DNA from: an uncultured Phycisphaerales bacterium
GTDB lineage: Bacteria > Planctomycetota > Phycisphaerae > Phycisphaerales > SM1A02
Direction of reading: 5' to 3'
Assembly: GCA_905480395.1 (NCBI GenBank)
Contig: CAJQQE010000033.1
Span: forward strand, 1-64,000
Length of the DNA stretch: 64,000 bases
This document shows positions 1 through 6,784 of the stretch, piece by piece; within the stretch, counting starts at the first letter, position 1; every line of letters begins with the position of its first letter. Under the pieces are notes generated by a model, which did not search any database, was not told where the DNA came from, and saw only the letters and a program-made list of their open reading frames with translations. Both the position numbers and the translations under genes were made by a program.

Positions 1-387
1 CTCTCCGAGGTCGACGTAGAGCGAGATATACGCACCCATGCCGATCAGCGCGAATGCGGACTTGAGGGTGAGGGCGAGCCAGGTGCCGAGCCCTCCGATT
101 GTGCCCCAGAGCGGGCCCAAACTCCGATCGAGGAAAAAGTACGTCCCGCCCGCCTTGGGCATGGCCGTCGCGAGCTCAACGATGCAGAGAGTCGGGGCGA
201 CCATGATCGCGGCTGCGATCAGGTAACTCAGAATGACTGCTGGGCCTGCCTGTTGGTAGGCAAGACCCGGCAAAAGGAAGAAACCCGCACTGAGCGTGGT
301 TCCGATCGCGACGGCGAAGACGCCGAAGAGATTCAGTTCTTTCTTGAGTTTCGACGGGGTGCTCGGCGCGTTCTGGGTTTCAGACAT
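1..387 (-). CDS. APC-family amino-acid permease, N-terminal part (runs off left edge)
   Basis: Reverse-strand reading gives an open frame of 129 codons from an ATG at 387 that is still open at base 1, so only the N-terminus is present. The protein begins MSETQNAPSTPSKLKKELNL and then has alternating hydrophobic segments. The first membrane helix (about residues 20-42) contains GTTLSAGFFLLPG, resembling the broken, substrate-binding TM1 of APC-superfamily amino-acid transporters. A second helix holds VILSYLIAAAIMVAPTLC, followed by ELATAMPKAGGTYFFLDRSL, the conserved loop after TM2 of this family. Role inferred: uptake or exchange of amino acids in the cytoplasmic membrane; substrate unknown. 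It is divergent to the tatD gene. Confidence 0.85.
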   Translation of the reverse strand, partial: MSETQNAPSTPSKLKKELNLFGVFAVAIGTTLSAGFFLLPGLAYQQAGPAVILSYLIAAAIMVAPTLCIVELATAMPKAGGTYFFLDRSLGPLWGTIGGLGTWLALTLKSAFALIGMGAYISLYVDLGE

Positions 388-542
388 CGACTCGGTTTCC
401 GATGGTTGCTCAATCAATGATGCGGCCCGGGACCCATCGAGCCGAGTCTACCTGAACCCTTGCTCATCGATCGGACCTCCACCCGTCCCCCGATCGTCCG
501 CCGCTCGCCCGTCTCCCATGGACACGCCGCCCGCCTCCTGCG

Positions 543-548
543 TATCCT
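543..548 (+). promoter_or_regulatory. -10-like hexamer for tatD
   Basis: TATCCT lies 9 nt before the tatD ATG and no Shine-Dalgarno is present, so the transcript may start at or next to the start codon. There is no recognisable -35 element. Confidence 0.4.
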
Positions 549-557
549 CAGCGTCAC

Positions 558-1340
558 ATGTTTGATACCCACTGCCATCTCACCTTCGATTGCTTCGACG
601 GGAAAGTAGATCGCGTTCTGGCGGACGCGAAGGCCGCTGGCGTTCGAGGCTGCATCTCAATTGCAACCACCACGGACGGACTCCCGGAACTCACCGCCCT
701 CGCCAACACTCATCCAGAAATCTGGTTCTCATCGGGCATTCATCCGCTGTACAGCGATCGACCGATCGACTGGGACGCCATGCTGCTCGCGGCCCGGCAT
801 CCCAAATGTGTGGCATGGGGCGAACTCGGCCTCGATCATCACTACGACCAACCCGATCGCGGCCTTCAGCGCCAGGTCCTCGAAGAACAGCTTGCCAAGA
901 TCGAGTCCTGGTCGTCCGAGGGGCTCCAGAAACCGGTGGTGATCCACTGTCGAAAAGCGTTCGAGGATCTCCTCCCGGTATTGCACGCGTCATCCCTGCC
1001 CAACGACCGCTTCGTATTTCACTGCTTTACGGGTGACCAAGCCAATGCCCGGGCAGTCCTAGACTTTGGTGGATGGATCTCCTTCACCGGAATCGTCACC
1101 TTCGCCAATGCCGCCGAGGTCGCCTCCGCGAGCGACTTGGTCCCTGACGACCGGATCATGGTGGAGACCGATGCCCCCTTTCTCACCCCGGAACCCCATC
1201 GAACCACTCGACCCAATGAGCCGAAGTTCGTGGGTTGCACGGCCGCATTTCTCGCCACCCGGCGGGGCCGAGCCCCTGAAGCCTTCGAATCGCTACTGGA
1301 CCAGAACGCGGCCCGGTTCTTCGATATCGACATCCCCTGA
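558..1340 (+). CDS. tatD: TatD-family metal-dependent hydrolase
   Basis: 260 aa, the usual TatD length. All metal-binding motifs of this TIM-barrel amidohydrolase family are visible: DTHCH at residues 3-7, GELGLDHHYD around E89, VIHCRKA with H130, FHCFTG with H155, and ETDAPFLTP with D205. Family members are cytoplasmic Mg-dependent 3'-5' DNases and quality-control factors. The ATG at 558 starts directly at the first motif, so no longer N-terminus is needed. It is followed after 54 bp by tatC; this echoes the tat operon gene order known elsewhere, although TatD is not needed for Tat export. Confidence 0.92.
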   Translation: MFDTHCHLTFDCFDGKVDRVLADAKAAGVRGCISIATTTDGLPELTALANTHPEIWFSSGIHPLYSDRPIDWDAMLLAARHPKCVAWGELGLDHHYDQPDRGLQRQVLEEQLAKIESWSSEGLQKPVVIHCRKAFEDLLPVLHASSLPNDRFVFHCFTGDQANARAVLDFGGWISFTGIVTFANAAEVASASDLVPDDRIMVETDAPFLTPEPHRTTRPNEPKFVGCTAAFLATRRGRAPEAFESLLDQNAARFFDIDIP

Positions 1341-1380
1341 TTCTCACCGTCGAAGACCTCGCCTCCAGGGGCTGTCGCAC

Positions 1381-1386
1381 TAGAAT
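1381..1386 (+). promoter_or_regulatory. -10-like hexamer for tatC
   Basis: TAGAAT ends 8 nt before the tatC ATG at 1395. No Shine-Dalgarno is visible, which fits a leaderless transcript. Confidence 0.4.
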
Positions 1387-1394
1387 CACGAACC

Positions 1395-2600
1395 ATGCCG
1401 CTGCCGCAACATCTTCAGGGACTCATGAGCTTCGGTGATCATCTCGAGGAGCTTCGAAAGCGGCTCATCCTCGCGGCGATCGTCCCGCTGCCGTTGGCGG
1501 TGTTGCTGTTCTTCTTTGCCGCCTCGATCCGGAGCATCCTGCTCCTGCCAGCCCTGGCGGCCATGGAAGCGAATGGACTCCCCGCAAGACTTCAGGCACT
1601 CGGACCGGCCGAGGTCCTGACCACCGATCTGAAACTGAGTTTCATCTTCGCCGCGGTCATCTCCGCGCCCTGGATTCTTTGGCAGAGCTGGAAGTTCGTC
1701 GAGCCCGGGCTGTACAACCAAGAAAAACGCTTTGTCTACTTCCTGATCCCGGGAAGCGCCATCCTGACCGCGGCCGGACTCGCCCTCCTGTACTGGGTGA
1801 TGCTCCCGCTCATGCTGCAGGTGCTGATCTCCTTCGGCGTCCCCGGTCCGGCGGACGCCTTCGGCATTCCCGACTCCGGCGCCCGCATCGTCGAATCCAG
1901 CAGTGAAGGATTCCCAGTCTTCCCCGTTCTCGAGGATCCCCCGACGAATCCCGCACCGGGCCAGGCGTGGATCGAACCTTCAACCCGCACGCTGGTCGTC
2001 GTGGTACCGACCAGTCTCGACGCCACAACCTTCGAACTGCTCTCCGTACCGCTCAGCCGCGCGGGCACGATCTCTCAGGAGTTCCGTCTCGGCGAGTACA
2101 TCGGCTTCGTGCTCACCCTCGCACTGGCGGTCACCGTGGCCTTCCAGATGCCGCTGGTGATTCTTCTTCTCGGTTGGGCGGGAATCGCGGATCGGAAGTT
2201 CCTCACTTCAAATCGTCGTTACGCCGTTCTCGTCTGCGCCGTCCTCGGCGCGATTCTCACGCCGGCGGACGTGGTGAGCATGATTCTGCTCTTTATCCCG
2301 CTCTATCTTCTCTACGAACTCGGCATCTTTCTGCTTCTGGTGGCTCCCGCGGATCGCGTGGCCGGTGGCAAGATCGTCTCCTCCACGTTGGGCGATCTGG
2401 TCGGCTATGACCGTGATGATTCCCGGACGTCAAACGAGGAAGACCCTGCGGATGACGCGGACGGACGGACGGATCAACCCTCCGGACCCGCACAACCGGA
2501 AGCCTCCGATTCAGCGTCCGATCCCGATTCCGATGGTCCAGAGGTGCCCGAAGAGGACGAGACCGATGAGCAGAATGGTCCCGAGGATCCCCGACCGTGA
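1395..2600 (+). CDS. tatC: Twin-arginine translocase subunit TatC with periplasmic insertion
   Basis: 401 aa, much longer than the roughly 250 aa of typical TatC. Family motifs are clear: HLEELRKR (16-23) before TM1, FVEPGLY (101-107), LTPADVVS (288-295) and LYELG (306-310). TatC is the membrane receptor for RR-signal proteins, and the Rieske protein in this window carries a Tat-like signal. The extra length has two sources. Residues about 148-228 form a non-membrane, Pro- and Gly-containing insertion between the third and fourth helices. After about residue 345 there is an acidic low-complexity tail rich in D, E, P and S. The start codon lacks a Shine-Dalgarno. No tatA or tatB is present nearby. 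Confidence 0.93.
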   Translation: MPLPQHLQGLMSFGDHLEELRKRLILAAIVPLPLAVLLFFFAASIRSILLLPALAAMEANGLPARLQALGPAEVLTTDLKLSFIFAAVISAPWILWQSWKFVEPGLYNQEKRFVYFLIPGSAILTAAGLALLYWVMLPLMLQVLISFGVPGPADAFGIPDSGARIVESSSEGFPVFPVLEDPPTNPAPGQAWIEPSTRTLVVVVPTSLDATTFELLSVPLSRAGTISQEFRLGEYIGFVLTLALAVTVAFQMPLVILLLGWAGIADRKFLTSNRRYAVLVCAVLGAILTPADVVSMILLFIPLYLLYELGIFLLLVAPADRVAGGKIVSSTLGDLVGYDRDDSRTSNEEDPADDADGRTDQPSGPAQPEASDSASDPDSDGPEVPEEDETDEQNGPEDPRP

Positions 2601-2707
2601 CGCGGCATCATCGGACCGCTTCGGCCCGGGGATTCATCGTGAGAGGGACTCGAAAAATCGGTGCCGGCGACCCCATTCGTCGGATCCGAGTTCGCAGGAG
2701 ACGCTGG

Positions 2708-3220
2708 ATGTCCAGGCTTCGCATCGCATGCAACGATCACCCGGGAGTCGACGACGTCGACGTTCGAATGATGGAACGCGCCATCGAACTCGCCCGAGCC
2801 GCGGGCGCCAACGGCGAAGTACCCGTGGGTGCGGTCGTCTATCGAGGCGCCGAGATTCTCGGCGAAGCCGCAAACAACCGCGAGACCTGCTGCGATCCGA
2901 CTGGCCACGCCGAAATGGTCGCCTTACGAGAAGCGGGAAGCCGACTCGGAAGCTGGCGGCTTGCCGACTGCAGCATGGCCGTGACCCTGGAACCATGCCC
3001 GATGTGCGCTGGCGCGCTGGTGAACGCACGACTGAAACGACTCGTCTACGGCGCCTTTGATCCGAAGGCCGGGGCGTGCACTTCGCTCTTTGACATTCCC
3101 GGCGATCGCCGACTCAATCATCGAGTCGAGATGATTGGTGGCGTCGAAGAGGCTCGTTGCGCTGAACTTCTCAAGGCCTTCTTCCGACGACGTCGCGCCG
3201 AGAAGCGCCACGCCAGTTGA
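2708..3220 (+). CDS. tadA: tRNA-specific adenosine deaminase
   Basis: 170 aa from this start. It deaminates A34 to inosine in tRNA-Arg(ACG). The CDA-fold zinc site is complete: HAE at residues 67-69 (H67 ligand, E69 proton shuttle) and PCPMC at 96-100 (C97 and C100 ligands). EVPVGAV precedes it as in other TadA proteins. The frame is open back to a GTG at 2597 that overlaps the tatC stop (GTGA), but that would add 37 basic, poorly conserved residues. The ATG at 2708 has AGGAG seven bases upstream and gives normal TadA length, so it is preferred. It is probably co-transcribed with tatC. Confidence 0.93.
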   Translation: MSRLRIACNDHPGVDDVDVRMMERAIELARAAGANGEVPVGAVVYRGAEILGEAANNRETCCDPTGHAEMVALREAGSRLGSWRLADCSMAVTLEPCPMCAGALVNARLKRLVYGAFDPKAGACTSLFDIPGDRRLNHRVEMIGGVEEARCAELLKAFFRRRRAEKRHAS

Positions 3221-3263
3221 AATTCAACGCGTGGCCAATCCGGCCAAAGTTCACGATCAAAGT

Positions 3264-3269
3264 TAGGCT
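3264..3269 (+). promoter_or_regulatory. -10-like hexamer for the HAD gene
   Basis: TAGGCT ends 9 nt before the ATG at 3279 with no Shine-Dalgarno between them. The same hexamer sits upstream of the lipoprotein gene at 50286. Confidence 0.35.
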
Positions 3270-3278
3270 GCTCCCGTG

Positions 3279-3890
3279 ATGATTTGCTTCGATCTTGGTG
3301 GGGTGCTGGTCCGGATTTGTCGGTCTTGGCCGGAAGGCTGCCGAGAAGCCGGCATTCCGAACCGTGCGCATCAACCAGGACCGGACCATGACGTCCGAAA
3401 GACCGAATTAATCACTCGATATCAAACCGGCCGTGTTGACTGCAAAGGTTTTTTTCGCGAGTTGAGCGAGCTCTTCGACGGTGTCTGGTCGCCGCAGGAG
3501 ATCGCGAAGGTCCACCACGCGTGGATCATCGAACCATACGCCGGCACTGCCGCCCTGATTTCGGAGATTCAAGCCGCGGGAATCCGCACCGCATGCCTCT
3601 CCAATACGAGCCACTCCCATTGGGGGCCGCTCCTCGAAGATCCGGCCATCGCGTCACTCGACGTGCACCATGCCTCTCATCTGCTCGGCCTTCACAAGCC
3701 TGAGGCGGCCATCTACCGGGCATTCGAAGATGCGGTCGGTCTCTCTGGTAAAGAGATCGTCTTCTTCGATGATTTGAAGGACAACATCACCGCCGCCCGC
3801 GCTGCCGACTGGGATGCCATTCAGATCGATCATGCCAGTGAGACCGCCCCGCAAATCCGTTCGGCACTCGAACAACGCGGCGTACTCTGA
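3279..3890 (+). CDS. HAD-superfamily hydrolase, YihX-like subfamily IA
   Basis: 203 aa. Motif I is FDLGGVL, with the nucleophile Asp but Gly in place of the usual second Asp, as in YihX-type sugar phosphatases (DLGNV). Motif II is CLSNTS, motif III Lys is in LHKPE, and motif IV is FFDDLKDN. A helical cap lies between motifs I and II. The likely activity is phosphate removal from a small sugar phosphate in the cytoplasm; the substrate cannot be told from sequence. A GTG directly before this ATG (3276) is an alternative start adding one residue. It is a single gene, convergent with the respiratory operon. Confidence 0.82.
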   Translation: MICFDLGGVLVRICRSWPEGCREAGIPNRAHQPGPDHDVRKTELITRYQTGRVDCKGFFRELSELFDGVWSPQEIAKVHHAWIIEPYAGTAALISEIQAAGIRTACLSNTSHSHWGPLLEDPAIASLDVHHASHLLGLHKPEAAIYRAFEDAVGLSGKEIVFFDDLKDNITAARAADWDAIQIDHASETAPQIRSALEQRGVL

Positions 3891-3910
3891 ACTGAGGCCA
3901 TCTGACATCA

Positions 3911-3947
3911 ACATGATCAACATGACAACATGATCAACTTGATCAAC
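3911..3947 (+). repeat. Short TGATCA direct/inverted repeat cluster between convergent genes
   Basis: ACATGATCAAC occurs at 3911-3921 and again at 3928-3938 (period 17), and TTGATCAAC follows at 3939-3947. TGATCAA and TTGATCA (3931-3945) form a perfect inverted repeat around one base. It sits between the HAD stop and the last stop of the respiratory operon. It could act in termination or protein binding, but there is no U-tract. Confidence 0.5.
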
Positions 3948-3950
3948 GTC

Positions 3951-4457
3951 TCAGCCGGCTCGGCGCCATGCCGCCGCCAGCCCAATCAAGACCAGCGGGA
4001 CCCACGCAAAGAGCGGCATCCAGAGCGAACGCCACGGTGGGATCGGACCACCCACCACCACGTTGAACCGTACCGGCTCCGCCGCGCCTTCCCCATTGGG
4101 GTCAATCTCGACGAGCCAGGTCCCCGGACGCTCGACTTCGAAATCTGCCTTGAATTCACCGCCGATCCTCGCGGTCTCAAAGGCCGATCGCATGACCGTC
4201 CCGTCTTCATGCCGGAGGATCACCTCGGCCGCGGCGTCGCGAGCACCGATCCAGGCAATCTCGATCGCCCCGACCCGTGGTGATGGTGGGGAGACCACCA
4301 CCGCGGCTGGTTGCTCTAAACGAGTTCCCGTCCACGCCACAGCGCCGCCATCGGCGGCGGCCATATTCACGGGCATGAGGAGCCACAGCGCCACGGTGGC
4401 GAACCACCACCCGCGCGTCTTCGGGCGTCGTTGCTTTGATTGGGTGCGTCGAGTCAT
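3951..4457 (-). CDS. FixH/CcoH-like membrane protein at end of respiratory operon
   Basis: 168 aa. The ATG at 4457 overlaps the stop of the upstream CtaG fusion gene by 4 bp (ATGA), so translation is coupled. After a basic N-terminus there is a signal-anchor (WWFATVALWLLMPVNMAAA), then about 100 residues of beta-rich, Ig-like sequence (PSPRVGAIEIAWIGARDAAA and a VERPGTWLVEIDPNGEG stretch), and a C-terminal membrane helix (LWMPLFAWVPLVLIGLAAAW). The layout and position directly after a polyferredoxin resemble the FixG-FixH (CcoG-CcoH) order of cbb3 oxidase assembly clusters. No firm motif match is visible, so the FixH-like label is inference. Confidence 0.6.
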   Translation of the reverse strand: MTRRTQSKQRRPKTRGWWFATVALWLLMPVNMAAADGGAVAWTGTRLEQPAAVVVSPPSPRVGAIEIAWIGARDAAAEVILRHEDGTVMRSAFETARIGGEFKADFEVERPGTWLVEIDPNGEGAAEPVRFNVVVGGPIPPWRSLWMPLFAWVPLVLIGLAAAWRRAG

Positions 4458-6766
4458 GGCATGAACCCCGACGTGCCGCGCATCTCCATCGGCTGGAAGA
4501 CGATCCAGGCCGTGACCGCCCACAACGTGATCAACACCGCCGCAGACGGAAGCCAGCGACGGGTGATACTTGCGGCCGTGACTCGGTCATTGTTTTCAAC
4601 CGCGATCGCCCGCCACCCCCACCACGCCACGCCGAGGCTCCCGGCAACGCCGAGCGAGAGAACACCGAGTTCGAGGGGAAGCATCCAGTCGGGCGGAGGC
4701 ACGCAACAACTCATGATTCGATCCGGCAGACGTTGGCTCAGACCGAGATCATGCGTCACTCGGACCATGGACGCCTCCGCGGTCGGCCAGCCGGTGACCA
4801 AATGGAAACCGAAGTGAACGACCCACATCGCCGCCCCCAGCGGCGCGGCGGCCAGTCCCGCGCGGGTCAGTCGCGCTGGTCGAGACGCCGATGAATCGCC
4901 GATCGCCGCCAGCGACAGCACCCCGAGACCAAGCAAGATCGAGACCACGACGAACACCGCCGCGACCAGCGTGCGGTATTCGTTTCCGGAAATCTCGTCG
5001 AGCACTCCAACCACTGGCCCGGTCATCCCCGCGGCGTTCACGATTCCGCCGACGGTGAGTACCGCGAGCAACACCCCGAAGTCGAGCCGACGGGAGAGCC
5101 GCCCGATGCCACTGCGCCACCCGGCCTCGGCCAGATCCAATCCGGGTACCTGCCGAACCAGCCCAACGTTGTCGTGTGGGCACGCCGTCACGCAGTCGAG
5201 GCAGAACGTGCAGTCGAGGTTGCCCGATTTACTCGGTATCAAGAGGTCAAGACCGCAACCGGGACCACGTGGTCCGCCCGCCAGACAGTCGTGCGTCGTG
5301 CAGGTCGTACACCGATCCGGATCGATCGCCGCGACCGTCCGCGTCGAGATCGTCGACAACGCCATCTGATACTGCCCCACCGGGCAGACGTAACGGCAGA
5401 AGGAAGCGCCTTCGAACAGCAGATCGACCGCCGTTGCCGCACCGACGAGTCCGATGATGAGCATCGCGGTCGCCAGCGGACTGTCCCACAGATCAAAGGC
5501 CTCGTAGGCGACCAACCAGACGACCACCAGTCCGACGGCCAACCACTTCGAGCGGAATCGTCGTGGCCACCGCCATCGTGGCGAGATCCAACGCCGAAGA
5601 ACCGAACGCGGCGCGATCAACGGACACGCGAAGCACGCGACGTTTCCGAGAACCAACAACAACACCACCGTCACGCCGCGCCAGTGCGTCCAGGGCAGCG
5701 TGCCGGCAAGATTCATCGGCGATTCGTCGGGGCCGAGCATTCCATCGAGGGCGATGACCACGGCGCCCGCCAGGGTCGCGAGTCGGATCCCCAGCCGAAA
5801 GGCCGGCGAGCGGAGCAACCGGCCGAGCATTGGCACCCGAAGCAAGTCACCCCGATCACGATGCGGGGAGAGGACGGGGAGTGAAATCGTTTGCGGAGGA
5901 TGAACTGTCCGCGGCCGAGCCGCCACCGATGAACCGCCGAGCATCCACCGCACCGTGATCACCATGGCCGGAATCAGATACACCAGATTCCCCGGAACCC
6001 ACATTAGACCCGCGGCAAGTTGCTGATCAAGCACCGCGTCGATTCCCCGCGCCGCGGCAAGTTTTCCGTACCACGAGTAGACGGGGGCTTCTGCGAACGC
6101 CAACGCCGCACTCACCACGGTGTTCACGAGATCCGCTGAGACGAGATAAGGGATTAGCGCGATTCGCGGCCAGGGCGACCGATACGGAAACGGTGCGACC
6201 ACGGGAAGCCAGAAGACAAGCCCGGCACCCAACATGCTCACGTGCTCGACGAGATGCCAGGTTGGATTCTGAATCGCCAGTTCGTACGCGGCCGGAACGT
6301 GCCAGCCGAGGGTCGTCACGGCCATCAATACCCAGCCCACGACTGGATGAACCGCTCGGCGAAACACCGCGCGGAACCAAGGCGCCGCGAAGATCGGTCC
6401 GACCACCCCTGACCGCCAGGAACGCGGGAGCCCCATCAACATCGGCATGGCCGGCGCCCCGAACCACCAGAGCGGCGGAACCACCATGGCCAGAAGCATG
6501 TGTTGAATCATGTGGGCCGACAACGAACGCTCAGCCGCCGCATCTAATGGCGTCGCGATGGCCACCAGAAGGCCCAGCCAGCCAAGCCCGAACGACCATT
6601 GTCTCCACCGCGGAAATCGAGCCGCAGTACGACGGCCGCCGCGAACCAGCCGGCGGCGTCCGATCGAGTAGACGGTGATCGAGACCAGCGCCGCGACCAC
6701 GGTCCAAGGCGCGCCGGAGACGGCGGCCCCGAGCACTTCGACCGAGGTGGCCAGGCCGAGGTTCAT
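4454..6766 (-). CDS. CtaG cytochrome oxidase assembly protein fused to a CcoG/NapH-like polyferredoxin
   Basis: 770 aa, about twice either parent family. Residues 1-280 match the caa3_CtaG family: several membrane helices, IATPLDAAAERSLSAHMIQH and PPLWWFGAP, thought to act in copper insertion into the oxidase. Residues about 320-540 form a membrane ferredoxin module with two CxxCP-type motifs (C378/C381 and C457/C461) and a dicluster region (C486, C489, C494, C504, then CTFCLDCVTACP at 519-530). Further membrane helices follow to the C-terminus. CcoG-type ferredoxins reduce Cu(II) for oxidase assembly, so the fusion may join copper reduction to delivery. It lies 18 bp downstream of cytochrome b-c. 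It is a single uninterrupted frame, so not an annotation join. Confidence 0.85.
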   Translation of the reverse strand: MNLGLATSVEVLGAAVSGAPWTVVAALVSITVYSIGRRRLVRGGRRTAARFPRWRQWSFGLGWLGLLVAIATPLDAAAERSLSAHMIQHMLLAMVVPPLWWFGAPAMPMLMGLPRSWRSGVVGPIFAAPWFRAVFRRAVHPVVGWVLMAVTTLGWHVPAAYELAIQNPTWHLVEHVSMLGAGLVFWLPVVAPFPYRSPWPRIALIPYLVSADLVNTVVSAALAFAEAPVYSWYGKLAAARGIDAVLDQQLAAGLMWVPGNLVYLIPAMVITVRWMLGGSSVAARPRTVHPPQTISLPVLSPHRDRGDLLRVPMLGRLLRSPAFRLGIRLATLAGAVVIALDGMLGPDESPMNLAGTLPWTHWRGVTVVLLLVLGNVACFACPLIAPRSVLRRWISPRWRWPRRFRSKWLAVGLVVVWLVAYEAFDLWDSPLATAMLIIGLVGAATAVDLLFEGASFCRYVCPVGQYQMALSTISTRTVAAIDPDRCTTCTTHDCLAGGPRGPGCGLDLLIPSKSGNLDCTFCLDCVTACPHDNVGLVRQVPGLDLAEAGWRSGIGRLSRRLDFGVLLAVLTVGGIVNAAGMTGPVVGVLDEISGNEYRTLVAAVFVVVSILLGLGVLSLAAIGDSSASRPARLTRAGLAAAPLGAAMWVVHFGFHLVTGWPTAEASMVRVTHDLGLSQRLPDRIMSCCVPPPDWMLPLELGVLSLGVAGSLGVAWWGWRAIAVENNDRVTAASITRRWLPSAAVLITLWAVTAWIVFQPMEMRGTSGFMP

Positions 6767-6784
6767 GAGGCGGTCGAACTCCGA

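Noticed and set aside
2597-2707. GTG start of tadA overlapping the tatC stop (GTGA)
   Set aside because: This layout is common in the window, but here it adds 37 basic residues unlike TadA, while the ATG at 2708 has AGGAG at the right distance.
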